Assembly (NCBI GenBank): GCA_963513935.1
Contig: OY740774.1
Coordinates: 84,592,890-84,656,889, forward strand
Length of the DNA stretch: 64,000 bases
Source: Aphrophora alni
Taxonomy: Eukaryota > Arthropoda > Insecta > Hemiptera > Aphrophoridae
Direction of reading: 5' to 3'
Under the pieces are notes generated by a model that saw nothing but the letters and a program-made list of their open reading frames with translations, searched no databases and had not been told where the DNA came from. Position 1 is the first letter of the stretch, and each line of letters starts with the position of its first letter. This document shows, piece after piece, positions 38,743 to 50,864 of the stretch. Both the position numbers and the translations under genes were made by a program.

Positions 38743-39987
38743 AATTTTATACAACAATTTTATTAACAATTTTTTATATCGACAACGCTGAGACAGTAAA
38801 ACAAGTCGTTCAGGAGGAATCCCACTCCTCATAGAAGAAGAACCCAACGAAGAAGGTAATGTAGGCAATAAGAGCCCTAAAATGGAAGAAAGTTCGTCCG
38901 TTCCCCCTACTAGGACAATCTGGTGGAATAGATGAGTCACTGCGAAGAGTTAAAATTATAGCAAACAGGGAGTGCAAAAGGATAAAAGCTAAAGACACCT
39001 TAAGAGAACAATAGTGTATAGAATGGAATAAAGTAAATCACCCTCAAAATGAATACCTACCCTTGACCCCCATCATGTACTCCAGATCATATGGGAGATG
39101 CGGCTGGAGAGAGGTCTGTGCACAGGATTTCTTCATATTTGACGAAGTACGGAAACATTATAGATATTTTAAAGGTGTTATTCTTAGTCACAAATATATT
39201 TAAGGGGCAGTATAGGCAATCTGTCTACTCCAATATTGCGAAATCATTAGTGTTCAGGTAGTTGTAAGGTTTATGTCCTTATTTGTCAAATCAATTGAAG
39301 TTCGGTTCCAATCTCGCAACAGAAACCTTTATCAGAGAGGAGTGAAGGCCCACTGTAAAAACGGTGGCTAGCGAATACTTTAAAAATCCAAATCATCCAA
39401 ATGTGCTTCTACGTTCATGAACCGATCAGATCTACCAAACACACCATATAAAATTGTACCCCGTGACAATACTGTCCATACAACGTAATATCTCCTGTCA
39501 CTATAAAGTGTTCGCTCCAAGCTGACTCTATATGATGGATTTGTTGTACCGTTTGACGGACACAACACTTTGATTGGATTGTGTGACAGACATACAGAGC
39601 TGACAACATGCTTTGACAGTTCCTTAACAGGTTTTTAAATTGGGTAGTACTTTCAAATAGTTATACTGATTGATGTTCAATTCGAACTCAGCATTTGGAA
39701 ACAAGTTGATGGGCGCTATAATGGTACTTACTCAGCATCATCACCCAGTTTTATATTATATGCAGAATTGAAATTTTCAAGTGTTCTAATCTAAATTGAC
39801 GGTGTTATAAGTAAAATCATGTTCAAGGTGCGAAATACCTTATTAAAATAGGAGCTGTTTTAACATTTTAAATTCAATTTTACTAAATTTCAGTAGCATT
39901 TCATACAAGGATATGTTGTTCCTATTTGTGACTGCTATTGTGTTTAGGTATAGACGACAACGACAGGGAAAACGACGGCGGACAACA
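38743..39987. other. Spacer of the inverted duplication
   Basis: About 1.25 kb. It holds a purine-leaning segment (38790-38960) with broken open frames, an unidentified segment (39050-39380), a small family C motif near 39345, and a partial family A copy (39712-39987) abutting the right arm. Open frames on the minus strand (38704-38940, 38810-38998, 39380-39568, 39415-39609) overlap each other and have no recognisable domain. Confidence 0.6.
39712..39987 (+). repeat. Repeat family A, copy 4 (partial)
   Basis: Starts gggcgctataatggtactta and ends with acgacaacgacaggg-like sequence that corresponds to the tacagacaacgacaaaaac region of copy 3. The copy is internally deleted and stops where the right arm of the inverted duplication begins. 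Confidence 0.65.
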
Positions 39988-40218
39988 GCATTTCGAAACT
40001 CACTTTTATGTTTCATAAGACCGTAAAACATGAAGGACATTTCATGGACTTAAAAATCTTGGACGATTCCAAACTTGCCCCAATACATTTCATATCGTAA
40101 TTAAGTAAAATGCAAAATACTTGAGTTTCATATAATTTAATTAACCGTAACCATCATTGTTGAGCTTAAAGTTCTCCTCAACAGAAACATCGGAGACGGA
40201 TGAACAGTCTGATTGTAT

Positions 40219-40229
40219 TATATAAAAGG
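40219..40229 (+). promoter_or_regulatory. TATA-box-like sequence, right arm
   Basis: tatataaaagg, 167 bp upstream of the shared ATG (40396). Its retention in both arms is expected from their overall similarity and is not independent evidence of function. Confidence 0.35.
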
Positions 40230-40395
40230 AAGATACCATTTCTTTTACATGAAATATCTTCGTTCTAAATATACGTTTAAGTGAATAAAAAAATATCACC
40301 CTTAAAGACAACAAGTGCAGGAAATAATAAAATGAGAATATAAAGCTTGTCCTATAAAATATTTCATTAACATTTTACGAAGTATAAAAAACTCA

Positions 40396-40497
40396 ATGAC
40401 ACAACAGGCAGTGAAGAGTCTACTAGGCCTGTTGGATGGATTTACTGTCGGGAAACTTATGGTTAGTGTAGTGAAATTCCCGTTGCCTTTGTTGTAG
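40396..40497 (+). CDS. Short ATG frame in right arm, hypothetical
   Basis: Encodes MTQQAVKSLLGLLDGFTVGK and then LMVSVVKFPLPLL before a stop, 33 codons. It is the mirror copy of the frame at 38313 on the minus strand. The proteins agree up to VKFP and then diverge through small indels. The possible splice donor gttagt follows the codon for Met22 in both. Too short for a confident call; no known family. Confidence 0.22.
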   Translation: MTQQAVKSLLGLLDGFTVGKLMVSVVKFPLPLL

Positions 40498-40524
40498 TCT
40501 TCTAACCAGAGTTAGCTATTATTG

Positions 40525-43500
40525 CAGTAGTACATGTAAGTTTAACATGTATTAACATGTTTAATTCGTCTTCTATTTTGTTTAAAATTATGATATTTTT
40601 AAATGTATTATAAAAAGCGCATCTTACCTTTCGTATTATTACATTTAAAATAGAAAAAATAACTGAAAATAAGCATTTTAAAAAATAGTTGTAAATCAAC
40701 AATTCCTCTTGAATTTATATTTTAAATTACTTTTACAAACAAATGAAAAACAACGGCTAATTTGTAAACTTATTTTTTCATCATTTTTATATTTAATGAA
40801 TTGTATTTTTCATAAAAAGTGGAAACCATTATATTTTGTATATCTCCCTCCTCTATTTAGCGTTTCATATCGCAGAGACCCCACTTGGGACTTTACTGAA
40901 GTCTAATTTATAGGCCGTGAATCAATTAGTATTTAGGCTAAAATAAAATCCTACCGAGGACAATAAATTCAAATTGTATAAATTTTAGTTACATTTCGTT
41001 TTATATTCGAATGCGTCGTAATTTATTGCTTGAAACTGTTAGAATAAATAAAGTTTCTTAAACAGTGAGATTTTTCTATGGATCATCCTTTAAAAGATTA
41101 ACTTGCCTAATTTGTTTTAATTAAATAGTTTACATTCCTATAACATTAAATTATGACGCGTCTTTTAATGTCGTGTAAAAGCATCCTCGTTCATTATTTT
41201 GTGATTAATATAATTAACTCTGCGATGAACAAATTTGTAGGAAAATACTTGCAAGTCAAGTATATACAGATAGTAGGAAAGTAAGTTGTAAGTTTCGTTG
41301 CTAAATGTCATTGTATGACCTGTCAGTAATCACCAATATTTAGATGTGTATTTATATACTCTTAATTATTAATGTATTTTACTCGTATGTATAATTTTTC
41401 TTTCCATGTTAGCCTACATCCTGCGCAAATTAAGCTAAGAGTCGCTGCTGATATCTACGAGAGGATATATGACGTATGTAGTTATTTATAGATAGTGGGA
41501 TACTATTCCTATACTTCATAGTTTCGATTTACATTTCATTATTTAAAGTTTTGGCGGTTTTTATGATAGAGGTCGTAATAGCCGGACTGACAAAATTTAA
41601 AACAATACCTGTTTAAAAAGTAAACTCGCAAATTATCAAACAAGTTTATAACTGATATACTTGACAAAGGTAGAGTTCTTGGGTTAATAGTATTAGTTTA
41701 GAATAGTACTAGCATTGTAATAGCGGTACAACGTGACTGTATCTCAAAGAAACTTCAGTAGATGAAACTCACGTACTTTAGCTGTTTGAGAATTGTGTAT
41801 AGTCTGTTCAATAAATCTTCAGATAATAGCTGCAATGACTTGATATGTAGAAGGTTTGGATTGTTTCCTGGTTCATTATGTCTGGGTGTATTGTAGGACC
41901 TACATTACATTGCGGCATACACATTCTGATTACCTTAGTAATTGTAAGAGAACTTCAATAGTGAATCTAGTAGATGACAAACTCAGGGCTATGATAAATC
42001 AACAAATCATATGATTTGATACGTAAAAATATAGGTTTTATACAATTTTATATACTTATTACAATTATATAAATGTTTTTCTTTTTTATTTGAAGGAATT
42101 TGTCATGTGACTATATAAACTTTTGTAATCGTATTCAGAAACAACATATTAGAGCAATAAATAAACAGTACTGTAGACTAACCTTAATTAGCTACACCTC
42201 GTGAAAACTTCAATCACCAAAATAGAGGTTTCAAAACAATACTTAATATTTACAATACAAGTACAAGATGTTTCAACTACTTGGTCATCATCCTCATAGT
42301 ATTATATATAAACATAATCTATTTATGCATGTTTTTAAAAAGATTTTTCAAATATAGAATATAAGATGAAGTATATAATAATAAACTGCACAAATATAGC
42401 GCAAATTGTCTATATACCTTTCCACAAAACTAATTGTAACAAAAAAATGTCAGCTCCGTAGTTGTAAATAAAAAATAAAAAGTGAAAATTAACTTTGGAC
42501 GCAGACTTTGAAGTGAGTTAGGGACTAACAAATCTTTGCTTCTGTTATAAACACGTTATCAGAGTGAATAGTATTTGATTAAGTATCGGCGGTGAAGTTA
42601 CAATTGTTTTTTGTTGTTTTTTTTTTACCAAATATGGCACAAGTTTAGATCTTCAATCTTCAGAATTGAATAAAATTTTTAACAAAATTAGCTATATTTT
42701 AGCGTAAGCGTAAGGTAATATTTAAGTCCTCCTTTATACAGCCCTATGATGTTTTTACCTTAACTCTTAAAACGGTCATTTCTTCTTCTTTTTTTCCTTT
42801 TTTTTTTAGAGAGATGCCGGTACTTTTTTAGGTATTGAGGTATTTTAGGTACTTTTTATTTGATCAAAATATTTAGAACATTTTTCGATAAATTGTAATT
42901 TTGTGTTATTTTCCTTTGGTACCTCCAAAAATCTTCTTTTTTTTAAATGTAAAGAGCCAAAATATGACCACATAACAAATCCTCTTAAAATCAGATCACA
43001 ATCGCAAACAAAATTCCCGAACCTGGATAACATATTTCATATCATAGAGGAGTAGAATTTGTATTGTTTTGCTCTAAAAATGTATCAACGCATGTATTGG
43101 TAGAAATTCCCACCCTTCTCCCATAGATTAAAACATAAATAGCCTAATAGAATGCAATCTGAGTTACATGGTAAAGGTAACAAGCACAGTCATTTATTAG
43201 TTTCTGCCCTTGCGATAAAATCTATTCAAATCAAGAATCAGATGAGTTTCTTGCATTTGTATATATTTTTTTTTCTTTTGAAAACCTAATACATCAATCA
43301 TTTATTTTTATCAATTTTAAATATTTCAAATAAGATATTTAAAAAAATTACATTACGCCGCTATTAAGCTTTACTTACTCTATGTCTCTTATTGATGTTG
43401 AATATATATTTTCAAAATGAATTAAATGAATAAGTTTTTGAGTTGAGCTACTGGAAGTCTTTTTTTTTTTCTTTTTAATGACGTACGTTTAGCCAATTAT

Positions 43501-44037
43501 TATTCAGACATGACAGATTCTATTATATAAGTCTTGTTATATTTATATTTAACGCTATACACTCTATAACAAACACATTGTGATACATAAATTTTATAAT
43601 TCTTGCTGGTTGTACTGTACACGCGTGCGTTTGTGTTCACGTCCTGTTTATTTCTGGTTATTAAAAGAGAAAATTTCATAAATAATAGGGATATCAACCT
43701 ACTTATATCGTGTTATTGAAATAAACACAAAACGGCGGACAGACGGACAAAGAAGCGTTTAAGGATACGTGTTTAAATACACTGTTTTGTTCCTTTGATG
43801 TCCTCAATCATCTTGCCTAAGTATAACGAAACATTTTTTGAAGCAGTATAATTTCAACCACAATCGTCTTTTAATCGGATTTGATGATCCACGAAAAGAA
43901 GACCAAACACTAATTCCTAGATCATGAATACAGCGTTTCTATTACATTTATAAAACTAAGTTTCATTAAAATAATTGATACACAGGTGTTTTTGAAAATT
44001 GTAATTGTATGCATATATCACATACTTTCCTGATGTC
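40525..44037. other. AT-rich stretch, no gene seen
   Basis: Several T runs (for example 42605-42625, 42785-42810, 43265-43280, 43460-43475). Open frames at 40502-40702, 40709-40906, 42845-43033 and 43500-43697 lack recognisable features. Confidence 0.4.
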
Positions 44038-44640
44038 AGTTAGGTCCTAAGGGACCTCGTAGATGTGTGCTCATTATTCGCTTCGCTCGTGTTAGTATCT
44101 TGGCTATTGCGAACCGCGAAGCTGTACATTCAGTGTATGTGAGAGTCTCCAATAGTTATGTTGGTCTTTGTGACTAAAAGCTGCGCGGTCGATTATGACA
44201 TGATCACGGTTTGAAATTACACTTTTGTCAATAACTTTGTTATTTGTCATCGTAAAGAGGTCGGGTTGGTATCGTTGCATGCAGAGTTTAAATCAATAAA
44301 TTGTTATCTAATTTAGTATGTCATAAGATGAGATATAAATAAGTAACTATTCAAATGGTCCCTATTTTGACAGTTTTAATTCGATTGTTCTTAATTTCAA
44401 TATCGTTCTATATGAGCACGTTGTGTAGAATATATTTTCCTGTCTTAATTTTTGTAGACGCTATCGTGCTGACATACAGACCGCCACTACGATGGACGGA
44501 CAGCAGTCGGAAATCACTTTCTCTGCTTCCTGGGGTCATGAAACGTAAAGATAAGTCAAGTTACTGAGGTATCGTAACAGTAACAATTACCGAACTTACA
44601 CTATACTTCAGACACGAAGTTTATACAACAGATTGACAGT
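44038..44640 (+). repeat. Repeat family A, copy 5
   Basis: Lacks the 5' start. It begins at aggtcctaagggacctcgta and includes cattattcgcttcgctcgtg (cf. 7195), gaagctgtacatt, gtttgaaattacac (cf. 16380), gtcgggttggtatc, gacgctatcgtgctgacata (cf. 16640) and cttacactatacttc (cf. 16790). The plus-strand open frame 44355-44567 lies inside and is rejected as a gene. Confidence 0.75.
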
Positions 44641-45612
44641 CTGTCATTGTTCACGAATTGTACATGACACAAATTCACACACCCGGTGTATTTCTGGTCG
44701 GACAAAGGATGACTACTGTTATTGGTATTATAACATTTATGGCTAAACTTTATCTGTGGATATTTTTGTACCATTATGTTTCATGTTAAACGTAATTAAC
44801 AACTGCAGTAAATATTTGTAAAAATTGATTTCATGTTTGCCTTAAAAGTAAACAAACGCCATGTGCATTATTATCATCCCCTCTTGTTTTTACAGGGCAC
44901 AGTTTGTTTATTTGATTTGAATTTATAAATTATGTTGATTCATTCATATTTAACTTTCCAGTTGCAGTTGATTAGATACAATACAAACAATAAAGGTCCA
45001 GGTTGATTTTTATATTTTCAAACTACTTAAATGTTATTTTATTTTATACGTGTTTTGATTTGTTGATTTGTTCATGCACTTTCGTAATTATTTAAAAATT
45101 CGATATAAATAATTTTAGCTACAATAAATACATGTACAAAAAATGCCGGCCATTATAGGATTTTTTTCCTTTTGAGTAAGGATAACCAAAATGATCTTGT
45201 CTCGAAAAATCTTATAAAAAATCATTAGAAGAGTTTTTGCGAAAAATATGAATATACCGGTAGGCCAATGGGCAGATATATAGCCTTATAAACTACTTTA
45301 TTTTATCATTTAGCATAGGTTATGTGATTGTTTATGGAGCGATATTAAGTTTTGAGGCTCCCTGTAACAGAAAAGTATTTTTATGAATTATGTCAGTACG
45401 TCTCCTGGCTGTCTATCGTCTGAGCAGTGCTTTACAGTCAAATAAGGGAAACAGTTTTAACTAATACATAATGCGGGAACAGTTTTACAGTATCTTCAAA
45501 CCCTGTTTTAGTTTTTTTTCCGACATTTCAAAATTCTGCGTTGTCTAATATAAAATCACAACGAACATACCGTTTTTTAAACAATAAAAATGATGATAAA
45601 GTTTTGTCATAC
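44641..45612. other. AT-rich stretch, nothing recognised
   Basis: No repeat partner, long frame or structural motif seen. Confidence 0.4.
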
Positions 45613-45915
45613 AACCTTAGAGGTGGTCCTCAGTCTGTAATGTAGTTATGGCTACAGTGCTGTTTCGCCGGATACTGTTGGCTTCGTCAGGCTTGCACTA
45701 ACACATAAACACGCAACACAATACAACACTAACACATATAAAATCAGAGTATAACTCTTCGTACATGCATAATAAAACTGTTTGTGGCCACATTACTAAG
45801 GTCTTATTTGTCCACCTGCAGGTATTACAGTCTGAAGACAACCTCTATGGTGATTAATTGTACGATATACTAAACAGTCCAAGGTAACACATTATAGTTT
45901 ATAAATAAAGTTTTG
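45613..45915. mobile_element. Repeat K, copy 1 (inverted ends, hammerhead-like motif)
   Basis: The ends are inverted: ccttagaggtggtcctcagt at the left and gacaacctctatgg at the right. The interior (gttatggctacagtgctgtt … cttcgtcagg … gcactaacacataaacacg) matches copy 2 (62828-63088) in direct orientation, while the right-hand flank (45868-45915, cagtccaaggtaacacatta) matches the left-hand flank of copy 2 in inverted orientation. This switch at the inverted ends implies that the core flipped relative to its flanks, or that each copy kept a different end. Non-coding. Confidence 0.8.
45645..45697 (-). ncRNA. Candidate minimal hammerhead ribozyme motif
   Basis: On the minus strand the core reads ctgacga, then gcc…ggc (stem II), then gaaac, then gtagcc. 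This matches the hammerhead order CUGANGA - stem II - GAAA - short stem III (ACA/UGU around four bases) - GUH cleavage triplet (here GUA) - stem I. Stem I is two or three pairs. One defect is visible: the base after ctgacga is A, opposite C, where a pair is expected. Hammerheads of this small type are known in Penelope-like retroelements and retrozymes. Activity cannot be judged from sequence alone. Confidence 0.42.
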
Positions 45916-48105
45916 ATAAGATGTAGTTTCCATGGACTCAAAGACAACTTCTTGGTTGACATGTATCCAAAAATATAGTTCCAGGATTTATGGTTAGAGA
46001 TAGAAACATAGTTTATGAGCTTTAATTTAGAAAATGTCTGATTGATTGACTGTAAGTACAATAATGGTCTCAGTATGCTACATCGGAAGTTTAAGCAAAT
46101 TGTGTTTGTAAAGGAACAGTTATTGATTCCGTTAATATGCGTATTTTGAATATTTTGTAAAGTTAGTACAATGTTTTAGAACTACAAATAAACTGTATTT
46201 CTTAATAGTACTTAAATATTTTATTAATAAATTCTTAATTAGATAAATAATTAATATTAAAAGAGAAGAAGAAATCTAAAACACCAGTAATCTCAAATTT
46301 CTTAATGTTCTTTTGCATGAAAATCTAAATTGGAAATATCACATTTCAAATTTATTGATTCTTTCGCATTAGCTCTCCGGGAGGTGTTAAGAATGATTAC
46401 TTTGGAGACATAAAATCTGTTTACTTGCCTATTTTAGTCAAAGGATTCTTAACCTTCAACTAACGGACAGAGTATCGGTTGACCTTTGAACTCTGTTGAA
46501 TCACGGAAAATATTACATATAAAAATAGTATAATAGGAATAATGTTTAATTTTAATTTAAAATAGTTTTTTTATGAAATTCAAAATTTTAAGACTACCAT
46601 TTATAATCCATTGTTGTTAATGTTTTTTTAAATCCAACACATGTTTAAAACAAAACACCACCATGCCAAAAAACATGCTTCACTATATTGCACAGATTAA
46701 AACTTTTAGATGTATACTACTCTTTTTTTATTATTGTATATATACTGAATTTTATAAAATTAATTAGAGCTGCACAAACAACATACGGGTAGACAGACAG
46801 AAAGCTATGATTTACTTGACATTACAAAAACTACTTTTTCGGCACAGAGATCATCAAAAGGGATAAGAGTTGATTGCGTAATTCTATTATCACAAAACGT
46901 ATTATATATTTCGTATGTATGAGAGAATAGTAAATAAATTAGATTAGATTATTACTTATAAATCATCCAAATAAACAACAACATAGTACAGCTGATTGAG
47001 TCAATAAACGTTAAATCCAGTTTAATCTAATGTTTTTAATTAATGTTATTTTCGAGATTGTTATCCAAGTTATGTTTGTTTTAATAAACGCGTTTGAAGG
47101 CCGAGCGACTTTGGGATAAACAAGATCTTGTCAGTTTATATCTTTCAATTATATAGAAGGTCCACAAAAAATACTTGCTTCAGTTCCCTCTATTATTGTG
47201 CGAAATTTTTTTATACTTTATATTGTTCAGATATTTTGTTTTGACTCTAACATTATATATTTACATACTATCTGCAAGACTGATTACGTATTCAAATTAA
47301 ATTTACGATTCAAGTATATTTTGAATACATATTGTTTGGATCCACTGTTTAATGAAAACTAAATTAATTAAAAAACTATTTAACGTGAAAGTGTTACATT
47401 TATTTCTCTTTATTTTAAGCTAAATTCTAGTTAAATATTTCCATGTTGAAATATATCTCATACAGGCACCGTCAATGAAACACTTAAGGTCGGCAAAATG
47501 CTGAAAAACGGAAGAAGTTGATTTCATTGCCTAACTCGTAAGCAGACTGCCAGTGACTGACACTCTGTTGACTAAAGTAAAGAAAGCTACTTAGAAGCAG
47601 TTATTATTGTAAGATTATTTTGTCACATTTGGAACTAATAAAAATGAGTTTGATAAGTTCACGAATCAAATTAATTCCAAAATCAAAAGTTTTATTTAGT
47701 TAATGTCACTAATTAGGTGAAAAAAGAAATCATAGCTACGGAGAGAAAATTTTGAAGTTTATTTTTGGCATATTTAAAATTGTTCGTTAAATTTTCTGGG
47801 GGAGGGCTTCCATAAATAACAATATAGAAACTGAAAAATTTAGATTTCACTAAAATATAGGAAAACCATGTCTTTTGAAATTTCATTTAGTACTATAATC
47901 ATTTTTCGTTACCTTACGACAGTATGTCATAAACTGCAAGTTTCAAGTTTTCATTAAATTTGATAATTAGTCACCACAATACATTATTTGCCTTTAAAAC
48001 AACATATTAAAAGTCTTTTACAAACAAAAACAGTTCTAGCACTTCATGATCCCACTGTATCACTAGTTTATCAAGATTGGATAAAAGTAATGACAGCATT
48101 TTTTT
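45916..48105. other. AT-rich stretch, nothing recognised
   Basis: No repeat partner, domain-like frame or RNA motif identified. Confidence 0.4.
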
Positions 48106-48305
48106 AAAGTTGACAGTTTGAAAGTCATAAATTAGTTTCATTTAATAAGTTAAAGGGAAAAGAAGAGGGCATTATTCCAGGACAAACAAGATGAACCTTT
48201 CTAAGCAGATAGCTTTTAGTATCCTTTAAGTAACTTCCGACATGTTGCAACATGTAGACAGATAAATATAAATAAAGTGTTAACATTAAGTATTTCTGAC
48301 ATGTC
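48106..48305 (+). repeat. Repeat block F, copy 2
   Basis: Partner of 1854-2055. Block D follows after only ~130 bp here, against ~1.4 kb in the left copy, where the inverted family A repeat and its microsatellite have been inserted between them. Confidence 0.75.
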
Positions 48306-48431
48306 CTCAGGCAGGTACTTTCAGCAAGTGTCGGTTTACTTTTATGAGCAGGATGGACAGACTGCTGACAAATTTTCATAAGAGTTCCCTTGCAGAAAAT
48401 ACTTTATTATTTTGTCATATAGTTAAAAGCT

Positions 48432-48625
48432 ACAGTCACTTCACGTTAAACCAACATTAATCTACCTGAGTGGACATATCGCAGAACATGACTCTAATGT
48501 AATTGGACAACCCATACACAGATAGAAATACAAGCAATAAAACAAACTGTCTGGCAGGAGTAAATGATATTGATTATATAACAATGTCTATAAGAACATT
48601 ATAGACTGATGCTGTTATTTTCGGT
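48432..48625 (+). repeat. Repeat block D, copy 4
   Basis: Partner of 3478-3635; the fullest copy of block D. Confidence 0.8.
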
Positions 48626-48957
48626 TATAAACAAATAAAAAACTCGTGACGTAACTATGTAAGAATTTATTTTGTACATTTTCAAAAGGCAGACAATGAA
48701 TATTTGTATTATATAATACCTTGAAACCAGGCTAACGAAATTCTATAACTGAAAGGTGAAATATAAAAAATCTTTAATTTTGCTCTCTACACCAATAGAT
48801 GCCTTAGTTTATACATATAAATGATTAATTTCGTTAACCATTAAAAAATACTTAAAACTTGAACATCCTGTATATAACAATAAGTGGATCTATATATACA
48901 TTAATTATTTAAATAATTTTCGTTACTGTTGAGACCGAAGGTTCTTGGTGGAATTCC

Positions 48958-49072
48958 ATGTTTAAAGATAATAAAACACTTTTTTTTTTATTTGTAACTC
49001 CCACTTTTTATATAATTAAAAGTGGATGTTACAAAATAAAAAAATGTGTTTTATTATCTTTATTTAAACAAT
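48958..49072. mobile_element. 115-bp hairpin element
   Basis: Left arm tttaaagataataaaacact and onward; right arm ends tgttttattatctttattta. The centre pairs cccacttttta with taaaagtgg. The upstream flank (cttggtggaattccat) matches the flank of the larger palindrome at 8935-8950 (cttgatagaattccat), and both hairpins have ataaaacac near the outer end, so they are probably related elements at equivalent positions. Confidence 0.75.
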
Positions 49073-49104
49073 GTCTAGTAATATCTCAGTACATAAATTC
49101 ATTT

Positions 49105-49690
49105 TGATTTATCATTGTGTAATAATATTTCAATAATATCATTACAAAGTTGTCGACACGTTAACGATGAAGCCACGAAATCTACTCCTCTCAACTGATA
49201 AAAATTGCCTCAACAAATTTAATAATGTTCTTGATAATTGTTATTAACGCCTGTTTTACACTCAAAGTAATGTAGGATATGTTAACCAGCTTCAGGCAAA
49301 AATTATTTTTAAACATAAAGCAGTTGAAACAACGAAATAACTACATTTTCCTCATCCTCTTTATATTAATTATGTCGCTGATGAACGAAGAATTATTTTT
49401 TTAATTAAAACAAAACAAATACTCTGGCGTAATACTGATCAGTTGTTTATGCGGCATTTTTTGCTTTGAAACACATTTTGTTTGTTTGATTATCATAATA
49501 AATGCGTGATGAACTGTTTCAATTTCAAATTGTAGACACATCAAGGGTGGTATTCTACAGAACGATTTTGAGATGGTTGTATATATGTTATAAACAATGG
49601 GTATAATGGTATAAACAATGCTAGCCACATCACGTAAAGTATATAAACACAGTACACAATTATGGGTGGGCAATATTTTAGGGTATAATA
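49105..49690 (+). repeat. Repeat block G, copy 2 (5' part)
   Basis: Similar to 7860-8300: gatgaagccacgaaatctac, cctcaacaaatttaataatg, and near 49505 gcgtgatgaactgtttcaat. The minus-strand open frame 49401-49673 falls inside and is rejected. Confidence 0.7.
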
Positions 49691-50152
49691 AAATTAAAAT
49701 AAATTTTTACAAACATGGATCCTAAAATGTTTCGTAATTGTAAATCTTGCATAAAAGAGGTAATATAATGAGTCCAGATTGTGGTTTACGAAGTTTGCTT
49801 GTGTAACCTTTTACCAGTAAAGAAGAAAACTATATTTATGCATTTTCTAAATGATGAGATTTCAATTTTAACTTTACACAATATAAACGAGTGACAATTT
49901 ATTACGTCAATAATATGAGATGACATTTCATATTTATTAATGATCAATGGTTTATCTATAAAACAATTAACAACTAATAGTAATTGGTTCCCCCCTGATA
50001 ACTGACAACAACATCAAGACTATTTATTCCTTATTAGAAGTATTCTGTGATTATACATGTTGCATCTTTTGAATAAAAGAATAATTAAAACAAATAAAGT
50101 TAATCTCTGCAACTCTGTATTCATCCCTTTATTCTTTAAACCCACAACATAC

Positions 50153-50318
50153 ACTAAAGGAAACTCCACCCCTAAAAGACTTCCCACATTGACCTAAGTA
50201 ACTTTTAACTGCCTTTTAATTTGTTGAACACTAAAAGTCCATCTGCGTCCTTTGATAAGATTAGAAGGCACAGATGAACGATGAAGCAACAATATTATTT
50301 TTAACAATTATATCCAAG
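50153..50318 (+). repeat. Repeat block H, copy 2
   Basis: Partner of 4868-5020; near-identical over aaaagtccatctgcgtcc and gataagattagaaggcacag. Confidence 0.85.
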
Positions 50319-50864
50319 TTTCGAGGCATTAAGTTAATCGTTGAGAGTTTAAGACTAAGTAAACCTTTATAAAACTTTCTTTTGGTATTCAATATGGTTA
50401 CTTACAAAATTTTTATGCTAATAGATTTCAGTTGTTAATTTATTGAGGTTTAGTTTGTATGTGGTTCAACACTTACAACAATGTCCTCACTAAACAAAAC
50501 ACAATTTAAAATTATTATTTTATAATAAATGTTGTTTATAAAATATACCACACCTTTAAATTATTCCACACGTGAAGTGCAATTTGGTGAAGATTCCGGA
50601 ATAATCTTAATGAATAATAAATACAAGAATATTGCTATAGGTAATTAGTTATTTTCGAATGTATGACCTATTAAAAAGTGTGACTTACCCTCTAAAGTCC
50701 AAAATCTCAAATCTAGTGTAAACCTCATTGGAGGAGCCCCTCACTACAAAGAATATTTAATCAAACCTGCCTTATATTACGACAAAGAGGAGTGAATGTT
50801 TATTTGTATTACCAATAAAAATTGTCTAGTTCAATATCTCAAAACTACTTTAATATCTCAATTT

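Larger units (their letters stand above)
39988..40524 (+). repeat. Right arm of large inverted duplication
   Basis: 537 bp, the inverted partner of 38192-38742. It is slightly shorter because of a deletion next to the TATA-like sequence. Beyond 40524 the flank no longer matches the outer flank of the left arm. Confidence 0.93.

Noticed and set aside
44355..44567. 70-codon plus-strand frame
   Set aside because: It lies inside family A copy 5; other copies do not keep the frame.
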